7,783 nucleotides of DNA from Candidatus Sulfopaludibacter sp. SbA3 (GCA_900290315.1 OKRF01000490.1:3007-10789); one strand, 5' to 3'. Positions 1 to 6,104 are shown, counted from the first letter of the stretch. A program made the numbers and translations. Notes: generated from the letters alone by a model not told the origin.

Positions 1-7
1 AAATTCG

Positions 8-63
8 CCGTCTTTTGGCGAATCTTCGTGCCTGGCTCGAATTTGCCCTTCGCGAAATCCCGA
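8..63. repeat. Direct repeat, copy 1
   Basis: This block recurs at 155-211 in the same orientation, 147 bp downstream. The copies differ by two substitutions (T11/C158 and A41/G188) and one extra C in copy 2. Copy 1 contains the 8-nt palindrome TTCGCGAA (49-56). It begins with an imperfect CGCC...GGCG stem around a T-rich loop. No terminal inverted repeats or target duplications are visible, so it looks like a dispersed non-coding repeat rather than an insertion sequence. Confidence 0.85.
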
Positions 64-125
64 GCCACGGCCCGCCGCAAACCCGTGCCACCCTCGAAAA
101 TCCCGCCCATTTTCATACCGATCGT

Positions 126-142
126 TGCCCGCGTTGCGGGCA
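126..142. other. Perfect 7-bp hairpin between repeat copies
   Basis: TGCCCGC and GCGGGCA are exact reverse complements separated by a 3-nt loop (GTT). No T-tract follows, so it is not a canonical terminator. It lies in the spacer between the two direct repeats. Confidence 0.5.
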
Positions 143-154
143 CCCCAACAGGCT

Positions 155-211
155 CCGCCTTTTGGCGAATCTTCGTGCCTGGCTCGAGTTTGCCCCTTCG
201 CGAAATCCCGA
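155..211. repeat. Direct repeat, copy 2
   Basis: This is the second near-identical copy of the block at 8-63. It opens with a perfect CGCC-TTTT-GGCG mini-hairpin (156-167) and ends with the palindrome TTCGCGAA (197-204). The single-base insertion in the C run (193-196) shifts any reading frame between copies, which argues against selection as a protein repeat. Confidence 0.85.
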
Positions 212-247
212 CGCCTTTGCCTCGCCCCCATTTTTCATTCTACCGGG

Positions 248-262
248 TGAGGCATCGCCTCA
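248..262. other. Perfect 6-bp hairpin
   Basis: TGAGGC and GCCTCA are exact reverse complements around the loop ATC. The site lies about 90 bases upstream of the first gene's start codon. No T-run follows. Function is unknown and it may be part of the repeat-rich landscape. Confidence 0.45.
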
Positions 263-280
263 TTCGCCGACTGTAACCGC

Positions 281-304
281 TTTGCCCTTTGACGAAATCC
301 TCGG
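281..304. repeat. Degenerate third copy of the repeat end (partial)
   Basis: This block resembles the last 24 or so bases of the two repeats: TTTGCCC, then a short variable stretch, then GAAATCC. The first half of the unit is missing. It may be a decayed or truncated copy. The match is short and could be chance in such a biased region. Confidence 0.4.
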
Positions 305-333
305 CGTCTCGGCGGTGAACCAGCCTTAGCCGC

Positions 334-339
334 TACAAT
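334..339 (+). promoter_or_regulatory. Possible -10 box for the LOR/SDH-queF operon
   Basis: TACAAT matches the sigma-70 -10 consensus at five of six positions and ends 11 nt before the ATG at 351. Transcription would then begin about 5 nt upstream of the start codon, giving a leaderless or near-leaderless mRNA. That agrees with the absence of a Shine-Dalgarno sequence before this ATG. No good -35 box lies 16-18 nt upstream, so the assignment is tentative. Confidence 0.3.
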
Positions 340-350
340 AGTATCTTCAT

Positions 351-1559
351 ATGCAATTCCAGGAAGTGGTCGAAGCTGAAGGCCACCTGATCGATTCCCA
401 CATCATGGAGAATATCTTCGATAAGGTCGTGGAGTATAACGGCCGGTTCGAAGTGGAACAGTTCCGCATTGGCCGCACCAATAGCGAGCCTTCCTATCTC
501 CGTTTGAAAGTCGAGACGCCCGATGCGCCCGGGTTGGAGCGCCTGCTGCAGAGCCTGCTGGAGCTGGGCTGCGCGCCCATCGATACGGGAGACGCCGCGC
601 TGCGCGAGGTGCCACGCGACCGCTGCGCGCCGGAAGATTTCTACTCCACCACCAATCACCACACGCTAGTGCGCCACGGCCAGCAGTGGATCGAAGTGGA
701 AAACCAGCGCATGGACGCCATGATCGTGGTCGCCGGCGGCCGGGCCTTGTGCCGCCGCCTGCGCGACTTGCGGGCGGGCGACCGCATCGTGGTGGGTCTG
801 CGCGGCATCCGGGTGGTTCCCGAAGCCAAGGAGCGCGACCGGCTGGCGTTCGCCTTCATGTCCAACGGCATCTCCTCGGAGCGCCAGGTGGAAACTGCCG
901 TGCGCCAGACCGCGGCCCTGGTGACGCAGGCCATCGAACAGAAGCTGCGCGTGGTAGTTGTTGCCGGACCCGTGGTTGTGCACACCGGAGGCGTGGCCGG
1001 CCTCAGCGCGCTTATCCGCAACGGCCGGGTCCATGCCGTGCTGAGCGGCAATGCGCTGGGGGTGCATGATATCGAAGCGGCCCTCTTCGGCACCTCGCTG
1101 GGCGTGCGTCTTTCCGACGGGCGTCAGGAGGAACACGGCCACCGCAATCACATGCGCGCCATCAACGCCATTCACCACGCCGGATCGGTAGCCTGCGCCG
1201 TACAAACCGGCCGCCTGCAATCGGGTATCCTCTACGAGTGCGTGAAGGCGGGTGTGCCCTTCGTGCTGGCTGGCAGCCTGCGCGACGATGGCCCCCTGCC
1301 GGACACCATCACGGATATGAACGCGGCGCAGGATGCCTACGCCGAACAGTTGAAGGGCGCGGGCCTGGTGATCTGCCTGGGCTCGATGCTGCACTCCATC
1401 GCCACCGGGAATATGCTGCCGAGCTGGGTGAAAATCGTGTGCGTCGACATCAACCCGGCGGTCGCCACCAAAGTCAGCGACCGCGGCACTGGACAGGCCG
1501 TGGGCGTCGTGGCCGATGTCGGCCTCTTTCTGGACCTCCTTTCGAAAGCTCTAGCATGA
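351..1559 (+). CDS. LOR/SDH-type (TIGR00300 family) protein, probable ornithine cyclodeaminase
   Basis: This 402-residue cytoplasmic protein resembles the TIGR00300 'LOR/SDH conserved region' family. The family includes the archaeal ornithine cyclodeaminase and the C-terminal half of cyanobacterial ArgZ/AgrE, which converts ornithine to proline plus ammonia. Seen here are the family-style N-terminus (EVVEAEGHLIDS, residues 5-16), an acidic/aromatic segment FEVEQFRIGRTNSEPSY (33-49), a glycine-rich GPVVVHTGG (206-214) suggestive of dinucleotide binding, AGSLRDDGPLPDT (307-319) and VCVDINP (363-369). It has no arginine dihydrolase domain, so it is a stand-alone version of about the usual length. 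The ATG at 351 fits the family's N-terminus but has no Shine-Dalgarno sequence. The stop overlaps the queF start by 4 nt (ATGA). The family call is firm. The exact reaction is inferred from characterised relatives. Confidence 0.85.
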   Translation: MQFQEVVEAEGHLIDSHIMENIFDKVVEYNGRFEVEQFRIGRTNSEPSYLRLKVETPDAPGLERLLQSLLELGCAPIDTGDAALREVPRDRCAPEDFYSTTNHHTLVRHGQQWIEVENQRMDAMIVVAGGRALCRRLRDLRAGDRIVVGLRGIRVVPEAKERDRLAFAFMSNGISSERQVETAVRQTAALVTQAIEQKLRVVVVAGPVVVHTGGVAGLSALIRNGRVHAVLSGNALGVHDIEAALFGTSLGVRLSDGRQEEHGHRNHMRAINAIHHAGSVACAVQTGRLQSGILYECVKAGVPFVLAGSLRDDGPLPDTITDMNAAQDAYAEQLKGAGLVICLGSMLHSIATGNMLPSWVKIVCVDINPAVATKVSDRGTGQAVGVVADVGLFLDLLSKALA

Positions 1560-1966
1560 AACGTGCATACACCGACGAACACGCCGCGGCCGGCGTCCAC
1601 GCGCCCCTGCCCGAAATTGAAACCTGGCCCAACCAGTATGCCGATTACGAGATCGAAATCGTGATGCCGGAGTTCACCAGCGTATGCCCCAAGACGGCGC
1701 TCCCCGATTTCGGCAAGATCGTGCTGCGCTATGTGCCCGATCAACTCTGCCTGGAACTGAAGTCGTACAAGATGTACCTGCTGGCCTACCGCGATCTCGG
1801 CATCTTTCAGGAGAACGTGGTCAACCGCGTGCTGCGCGACATTGTGAAAGCAGCCAATCCCATCAGCGCGACCGTGGTGGGCGATTTCTCCGCGCGCGGC
1901 GGACTGACCACCCTGGTGACTGCTTCCTTCCAGCGCGCCAAAAGGACCCCTCGTGGAAAGCGCTGA
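1556..1966 (+). CDS. queF: NADPH-dependent 7-cyano-7-deazaguanine reductase (preQ1 synthase)
   Basis: QueF reduces the nitrile of preQ0 to the aminomethyl of preQ1 using NADPH, a cytoplasmic step in queuosine tRNA modification. The 136-residue length fits the short, single-module (Bacillus-type) class rather than the fused Escherichia coli type. Visible signatures are SVCPKTALPDFG (42-53), with the nitrile-attacking Cys44 and Asp51, and the QueF motif ELKSYKMY (68-75). The substrate-site region is IFQENVVNR (83-91) with Glu86, and FSARGG (111-116) follows. Gln85 occupies the place where B. subtilis QueF has a histidine. The ATG at 1556 overlaps the preceding stop and has no strong Shine-Dalgarno sequence, so translation is probably coupled to the upstream gene. 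The downstream gene starts inside its last codons. No other queuosine genes are in the window. Confidence 0.95.
   Translation: MKRAYTDEHAAAGVHAPLPEIETWPNQYADYEIEIVMPEFTSVCPKTALPDFGKIVLRYVPDQLCLELKSYKMYLLAYRDLGIFQENVVNRVLRDIVKAANPISATVVGDFSARGGLTTLVTASFQRAKRTPRGKR
1943..1946 (+). promoter_or_regulatory. Shine-Dalgarno that supports the GTG start of the methyltransferase gene
   Basis: AGGA lies inside the 3' end of queF, 6 nt before the GTG at 1953. It is the reason for preferring this non-ATG start over the next in-frame ATG, which would remove conserved-looking N-terminal helix. Confidence 0.6.
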
Positions 1967-3350
1967 ACTGATCGCCATTCTACAAGAGGTGCGTGACCGC
2001 GTCCGCGCGCGCAACCCGCAGACCGCGGTGCCGGGTGAGCCCGGCATTCCCCTGCCCGACCTGATGCCTCTGGTGCATGCGCGCGATTCCGCCCTGGGAA
2101 AGGTCGCCGCCATCGGCACGGTCAATCCGCGGCCCGGCGGGCTCGTCAACACCCTGGTGCAAGGCTGGAAGAAATTCCTGGCGCGGCTGCTGGACTGGCA
2201 CGTGCGCGAGCAGGTGGGCTTCAACCGCCAGATCGTGTCCGCCGTGGATGCCGCCATCGAAGCCCTCAACGAAACCAATCGCGCCATCGGTCAACTGGGC
2301 GCCCGCCTCGCGGAAGCGGAGAAATCAGCCGCGAAACTCCCGGAGGAACTGGCCGACATTCGCAGTCACTGGGCCGACTGGCGCGTCGATTGGGAGCGCA
2401 AGCTGGCGCAGAACGAAGTCCAGTTCCTGCGCAGCGTAGCGGACCTGCAGGGCGCCCAGCAGCATCGCAGCAACCTGATGGACGCCAATTACCGCGACCT
2501 GGTGCGCGCCCAGCACCAGGACTTCACCGCCGCGCTGGAACGCCAGATGATCGAGGTGCAGAAGCGCCTGTGGGCCGACATGGAGCGGCTCCGTCTGGAG
2601 TACGAACGGTTGATCTTCTCCGAATTGCGCACCATCCGGCAGCGCGCCGAGGTGAGGGGGAAGCCCCCGGAGCTGCCGGCCGGCAGCCCGGCGGCATCGC
2701 CCGAATCCGCCGCGCTGCAGTTCGATTATGGCCGTTTCGCCGAGCGTTTCCGTGGGCCGGAAGAATACGTCAAAGCCGGCCAACAGTTTTATCTTCCCTA
2801 CTTCGCGGGTCTCCAGAACGTGCTGGATATCGGCTGCGGCCGCGGCGAATTCCTGGAGATGATGCGCGATGCCGGCGTGCCGGCGCGCGGCATCGATCTG
2901 AGCGAAGAATCGGTGGCCACCTGCCGCCACAAAGGCCTCGCAGCGGAGACCGCCGACCTGTTCCGTTACCTGGCCGATCTGCCCGAAGCCTCGCTGGATG
3001 GCATCTTCTGCTCCCAGGTTGTGGAACACCTGTCGCCGGAACGCCTCCCCGAGATGGTGCGGCTGTGCGCCACCCGCCTGACGCGCAATGGCGTGATCGC
3101 CATCGAAACACCCAATCCGGAAAGCCTGGCGATTTTCGCCACCCACTTCTACCTGGACCCCACGCACCAGCGCCCCATCCCGCCTCCGCTGCTGGCCTTC
3201 TATCTGGAGGAGTTCGGCATGGGCGGGATCGAAGTGAAGCGCCTGCAGCCCGCGGTAGAGTCGATGCCTTCCCTGGCGGCGCTACCCGCGGAGTTCCGCG
3301 ACGCATTCTTCGGCGCGCTGGACTACGCGATTTTAGGAAAGCGGTTGTAG
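1953..3350 (+). CDS. Coiled-coil SAM-dependent methyltransferase, probably for surface polysaccharide
   Basis: This 465-residue protein has two parts. Residues 1-235 are mostly helical and charged, with predicted coiled-coil character at about 90-235 and a short amphipathic stretch, FLARLLDWHVREQVGFN (75-91), that could be a membrane or assembly contact. A Pro/Ala linker at about 238-255 leads to a class I methyltransferase domain (258-465). Its SAM motif I is VLDIGCGRGEF (290-300). The acidic end of strand 2 is GIDLS (313-317), and VVEHL (356-360) and IETPNPES (384-391) follow. The arrangement recalls methyltransferases of O-antigen and capsule clusters; a glycan acceptor is inferred. The GTG start at 1953 is preceded by AGGA at 1943-1946 (6-nt spacing) and overlaps queF by 14 nt. 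No glycosyltransferase neighbour is visible, and the link to queF may be transcriptional only. Confidence 0.85.
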   Translation: MESAELIAILQEVRDRVRARNPQTAVPGEPGIPLPDLMPLVHARDSALGKVAAIGTVNPRPGGLVNTLVQGWKKFLARLLDWHVREQVGFNRQIVSAVDAAIEALNETNRAIGQLGARLAEAEKSAAKLPEELADIRSHWADWRVDWERKLAQNEVQFLRSVADLQGAQQHRSNLMDANYRDLVRAQHQDFTAALERQMIEVQKRLWADMERLRLEYERLIFSELRTIRQRAEVRGKPPELPAGSPAASPESAALQFDYGRFAERFRGPEEYVKAGQQFYLPYFAGLQNVLDIGCGRGEFLEMMRDAGVPARGIDLSEESVATCRHKGLAAETADLFRYLADLPEASLDGIFCSQVVEHLSPERLPEMVRLCATRLTRNGVIAIETPNPESLAIFATHFYLDPTHQRPIPPPLLAFYLEEFGMGGIEVKRLQPAVESMPSLAALPAEFRDAFFGALDYAILGKRL

Positions 3351-3358
3351 TCCCCAGC

Positions 3359-3448
3359 GCACCATGCGGTAACGCCGGCGATCTTGTCGCCGGTGAATGG
3401 TGCCGGCCGCTGCCGAAAGGCTCCGGCGGCAAGACCGCCGGCGCTACC
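3359..3448. repeat. REP/BIME-like pair of inverted palindromic hairpins
   Basis: Two 26-bp arms, 3368-3393 and 3423-3448, are reverse complements at 23 of 26 positions. Each arm is itself a hairpin. The first pairs CCGGCGA (3375-3381) with TCGCCGG (3387-3393), and the second pairs CCGGCGG (3423-3429) with CCGCCGG (3435-3441). Both have 5-nt loops. Arm 1 is further enclosed by GCACCAT (3359-3365) pairing with ATGGTGC (3397-3403). The element fills most of the 101-bp gap between two convergent genes. There is no T-tract, so it is not a classic intrinsic terminator, though it could block read-through or protect 3' ends. The layout, two head-to-head palindromes in a convergent gap, is that of dispersed bacterial REP/BIME elements. 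Confidence 0.75.
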
Positions 3449-3451
3449 GAG

Positions 3452-4252
3452 TCAGGCATCCGCCACGCCGCGCTCCGAAAACGTCACGTACGGGAATACT
3501 TCCGGAATGTGCGAATCGTAGTGGCCGTGGCGATTCCACGTCCAGCCGACGCACGGGTCCAGCGCTTGGCGAGTCCGTCCGATCTTCTCGAAGCGCGAGC
3601 AGTCGATGCGCCAGGTGTCGCCATGCTTCGGCGGCAGCGCGCGCCCTTCGGCAATCTCACGGAGCCCCTTCCACGGAAAGGCCAGTTCCACCGTCCATCC
3701 GCGATCGGAGTTGGTCCGGCTGTTGAGTACGCCGTCCACGTGAACCGCAGTCTTCAGCCCCGGGAAATCCCAATCCAGGAAGCCCCACCGCTCGCCGCGC
3801 GGATGACGATGGCCGCCCACGCCGTCCAGCACCAGAATCCGCTGCGTCGCCGGATCGAACTCCGGACGGCCGTACAGCGGAAAGCCAGGCTTGTGCACGT
3901 CTTTCCAGATCCAGAAAACTTCGTACACCGTATTCAGAGCGTTGATCTCGAATTCGTAGTAGGTGTCGCAGCCGCCAATGAACACCTCCACGTCATTCTC
4001 TTCGTAGATCCTGGAATCGCGCTCTGTCAGCGTTCCCCAGACATCGGTCTCCTCCACCCAGAAGCCGAAGTACAGGTACTCGTCGTCCCACAGCAGGGCC
4101 ACGCGCGTATCGAACCATGCGGGCTCTCCCGTGACGATGTCGGCGAACGGGGTGGATTTCGGCGCTACCTGCCACGAAGGTTCATCCAGCTTGCCATCGA
4201 TGGCGATAGGTCCAGCGGCGCGGTAACAGGTATAGCGGGCGGGCTCGATCAC
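3452..4252 (-). CDS. CBM9/DOMON-like carbohydrate-binding family protein
   Basis: This 266-residue protein resembles the family 9 carbohydrate-binding, DOMON-like beta-sandwich group. Typical features are the opening IDGKLDEPSWQ (18-28), the central strands TRVALLWDDEYLYFGFWVEE (49-68), and YEENDVEVFIGG (83-94) followed by YYEFEINALNTVYEVFW (98-114). GWTVELAFPW (185-194) and WRIDCSRFE (214-222) come later. There is no signal peptide, so as annotated it would be cytoplasmic, and its ligand is unknown. The GTG start at 4252 overlaps the lysA stop (GTGA) and has GAGG at 4265-4262, 9 nt upstream. A longer in-frame extension to 4396 runs inside lysA and has no family similarity. The gene is co-transcribed with, and probably translationally coupled to, lysA. 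No functional link to lysine synthesis is evident. The family call is good; the role is unknown. Confidence 0.85.
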   Translation of the reverse strand: MIEPARYTCYRAAGPIAIDGKLDEPSWQVAPKSTPFADIVTGEPAWFDTRVALLWDDEYLYFGFWVEETDVWGTLTERDSRIYEENDVEVFIGGCDTYYEFEINALNTVYEVFWIWKDVHKPGFPLYGRPEFDPATQRILVLDGVGGHRHPRGERWGFLDWDFPGLKTAVHVDGVLNSRTNSDRGWTVELAFPWKGLREIAEGRALPPKHGDTWRIDCSRFEKIGRTRQALDPCVGWTWNRHGHYDSHIPEVFPYVTFSERGVADA

Positions 4253-5487
4253 AGCGTCTCGCCTCGCACCAGGTCCTCGAACGTTTCGCGCTTGCGGATA
4301 ATGCGGTAGCTGCCGCCTTCCACCAGCACCTCCGGCGCCCGAGGCCGCGAATTGTAATTGGACGATTGCACGAAGCCATAGGCGCCCGCCGTGCATATCG
4401 CCAGAAAATCGCCGGGCATGGCATCGGCCATTTCACGGTCGCGCGCCAGGAAATCGCCCGATTCGCATACCGGCCCCACCACGTCGGCCTTGATCCGCGG
4501 GAGCCGGCTGAGGCGCACGGGAATGATTTCGTGGTGCGCATGGTACAGCGAGGGACGGATCAGGTCGTTCATGGCTGCATCCACAATCACGAATTCCTTC
4601 GCCCCATTGCGCTTGCGGTAAAGCACACGGGTGAGCAGCACTCCCGCCGGCCCTACTATGGAGCGGCCCGGTTCCACCATCACGGTGAGCCCGCTGGCAC
4701 ACAAGCGCGCCTGCACCTTTTCGATGAACGGCCCGATGGCCGGCGCGCTTTCGCCCTCGTAATAGGCCACGCCCAAGCCTCCGCCCAAGTCCAGGTGGCG
4801 GATCGGGCTGCCCTCCGCGCGCAGTTGCGCCGCCAGCGCCAGCGCCTTATCCAGCGCTTCGAAGATCGGCGCGGGATCCAGAATCTGCGACCCGATATGG
4901 CAGCTCACGCCCTCCGCCGCCAGGTTGCGATAGCGCTGCGCCCGCCGGTAGACCGCTGGCGCATCCTGAATCGCGATGCCGAACTTGTGCTGGTGCAGCC
5001 CGGTGGAAATGTACGGGTGTGTGGCAGCGTCCACATCCGGATTCACGCGGATGGCGAACCCCGCCTTGAGACTCAGCCGCTCGGCCTTGGCGTCGATGAG
5101 CGCCAGTTCGGCCTCAGACTCGCAATTGAAGGTGTGGATGCCGTGCGTCAGAGCGTACTCCACTTCGTCCGGGGTCTTGCCCACGCCGGAAAATACCACT
5201 TTGGCGGGATCGCCGCCCGCCTCCAGCACGCGGAACAGTTCGCCGCCGGACACGATATCGAAGCCCGCCCCGGTGCGCGCCAGCAGTCCCAGAATCGCCA
5301 GCGACGAATTCGCCTTCACCGCATAACAGACGGTGTGTGGCAGGGCGCCGAAAGCCTGATCGTAAGCACGATAGTTCGTCAGTATGGTTTCGCTGGAGTA
5401 TATGTAGGCCGGCGTACCCACTCGGGCTGCCAGGTCGGCGAGCGGGACTTGCTCGCAGTAGAAATCGTTTTCCGAATAAGAAAACAT
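4249..5487 (-). CDS. lysA: Diaminopimelate decarboxylase
   Basis: LysA is a PLP enzyme that decarboxylates meso-diaminopimelate to L-lysine, the last step of the DAP pathway, in the cytoplasm. The 412-residue length is normal. Fold type III (alanine-racemase-like) landmarks are all present. YAVKANS (55-61) carries the PLP-binding Lys58, and HIGS (197-200) and the phosphate-binding GGG (235-237) in LDLGGGLG follow. EPGR (272-275) precedes CESGDFLA (341-348), which carries the catalytic Cys341 supplied to the partner active site of the dimer. AGAYGF (367-372) comes near the end. The ATG at 5487 has GGAG at 5497-5494, about 6 nt upstream. The 3' end overlaps the CBM9-like gene by 4 nt. A related decarboxylase for another amino acid is possible in this superfamily, but the CESGD and HIGS signatures favour DAP. 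Confidence 0.95.
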   Translation of the reverse strand: MFSYSENDFYCEQVPLADLAARVGTPAYIYSSETILTNYRAYDQAFGALPHTVCYAVKANSSLAILGLLARTGAGFDIVSGGELFRVLEAGGDPAKVVFSGVGKTPDEVEYALTHGIHTFNCESEAELALIDAKAERLSLKAGFAIRVNPDVDAATHPYISTGLHQHKFGIAIQDAPAVYRRAQRYRNLAAEGVSCHIGSQILDPAPIFEALDKALALAAQLRAEGSPIRHLDLGGGLGVAYYEGESAPAIGPFIEKVQARLCASGLTVMVEPGRSIVGPAGVLLTRVLYRKRNGAKEFVIVDAAMNDLIRPSLYHAHHEIIPVRLSRLPRIKADVVGPVCESGDFLARDREMADAMPGDFLAICTAGAYGFVQSSNYNSRPRAPEVLVEGGSYRIIRKRETFEDLVRGETL

Positions 5488-5493
5488 GGGAAA

Positions 5494-5497
5494 CTCC
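5494..5497 (-). promoter_or_regulatory. Shine-Dalgarno of lysA
   Basis: Read on the minus strand, GGAG lies 6 nt before the ATG at 5487 and supports that start. The remaining divergent gap to the next gene (5488-5564) shows no convincing -35/-10 pair on either strand. Confidence 0.6.
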
Positions 5498-5564
5498 AGT
5501 GTACCGTCTACCCTGTCCTAAAGGTTCCCGCGCCAGATGACGATGGTATGTGTGGCGTAAAGTT

Positions 5565-6104
5565 ATGGCGCAATTTCAAGCGTATTCACAGCAGGTCATG
5601 GTAAATGGCCAGACCGTTCTCTCCGTGATCAACGGAATGGGAGCGTTCAAAGAGACGGCGGGCAAGATTCTGCAACGGCACGGACTTCCCACCCCCCAGC
5701 CCACAGCATGGTACCCCCAGCAGGCGTGGTTGAACGCTTTTCGGGAGATTGCCGAGACAATCGGCGCCCGAACGCTGACTCAGATCGGCGCGAGTATTCC
5801 GCGCAGCGCTAAGTTCCCGCCGGGAATCAACAACGTCGAGAAGGCTCTGGAGTCCATCGATGTGGCGTACCACTTGAACCACCGCGGTGGCGAGATCGGA
5901 CACTACTCATTTGTGAAGTCCGGCCCAACCCAGGCCGCCATGACCTGCCGGAACCCTTATCCCTGCGAGTTTGATCGCGGCCTGATCGAAGCGGTTGCAA
6001 ATCAATTCAAGTGCGCAGGCTCGGTCGTACGGGTGCAACACGATTCGACAAAGCCCTGCCGCGCGAAACAGGGCGACTCGTGCACCTACGTGATTTCGTG
6101 GTAA
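5565..6104 (+). CDS. Small V4R/HNOB-like ligand-binding domain protein (putative)
   Basis: This soluble 179-residue protein has no signal peptide or membrane segment. The C-terminal half has the look of the V4R (4-vinyl reductase) / haem-NO-binding superfamily: GHYSF (112-116), then CRNPYPCEFDRGLIEAVANQF (128-148), and a closing CRAKQGDSCTYVISW (165-179). That ending, a Gly/Asp turn, a Cys and an aromatic-rich last strand, is typical of the superfamily. Five cysteines (128, 134, 150, 165, 173) cluster there and could bind metal, sense redox state or form disulfides. The N-terminal 100 residues are mostly helical. The ATG at 5565 is preferred over a GTG at 5550 in the same frame; neither has a clear Shine-Dalgarno. 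The gene is divergent from lysA with a 77-bp gap. The superfamily call rests on pattern resemblance only. Ligand and role are unknown. Confidence 0.65.
   Translation: MAQFQAYSQQVMVNGQTVLSVINGMGAFKETAGKILQRHGLPTPQPTAWYPQQAWLNAFREIAETIGARTLTQIGASIPRSAKFPPGINNVEKALESIDVAYHLNHRGGEIGHYSFVKSGPTQAAMTCRNPYPCEFDRGLIEAVANQFKCAGSVVRVQHDSTKPCRAKQGDSCTYVISW

Larger units (their letters stand above)
1..350. other. Non-coding, repeat-bearing region upstream of the first operon
   Basis: I see no supportable gene here. The plus strand is visibly pyrimidine-rich. The short open frames (for example about 15-329) simply translate the direct repeat described separately, which gives a duplicated peptide (ANLRAWLEFA) and no recognisable family. 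The first stops in the frames entering from the left come well inside the region, so a gene tail from outside cannot be formally excluded. The stretch contains two copies of a repeat of about 56 bp, a degenerate third piece, and perfect short hairpins at 126-142 and 248-262. The last 20 bases carry a possible -10 box for the downstream operon. Confidence 0.6.

Noticed and set aside
28..276. Second open frame over the same region, also open to the left edge
   Set aside because: It has the same repeat content in another frame, with a low-complexity Pro/Arg-rich product and no domain. It is most likely non-coding.
15..329. Open frame of 104 codons over the 5' repeats
   Set aside because: It encodes only the translated direct repeat. 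The copies are shifted in frame by an indel, there is no Shine-Dalgarno and no family is recognisable.
1..350. CRISPR array or insertion sequence in the repeat region
   Set aside because: There are only two full copies, of about 56 bp, with one irregular spacer. There is no transposase and no terminal inverted repeats.
666..1394. Long antisense frame (242 codons) inside the LOR/SDH gene
   Set aside because: It is a mirror of a well-supported coding gene in GC-rich DNA, and the product is His/Ala-rich without any domain.
1337..2287. Antisense frame of 316 codons across the LOR/SDH, queF and methyltransferase genes
   Set aside because: It crosses three convincing plus-strand genes and has no recognisable motif.
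2390..4309. Plus-strand frame of 639 codons
   Set aside because: It is the longest open frame, but it overlaps the methyltransferase in another frame and then runs antisense to the CBM9-like gene. Its composition is Arg/Pro/Ala-rich, typical of GC-driven open frames.
4253..4396. Upstream extension of the CBM9-like protein to an ATG at 4396
   Set aside because: The extra 48 residues lie wholly within lysA and have no family similarity or signal peptide. The GTG at 4252 has a Shine-Dalgarno and the typical overlap.
4366..5604. Plus-strand frame of 412 codons antisense to lysA
   Set aside because: LysA has every catalytic signature. The opposite frame shows no domain and is a GC-skew shadow.
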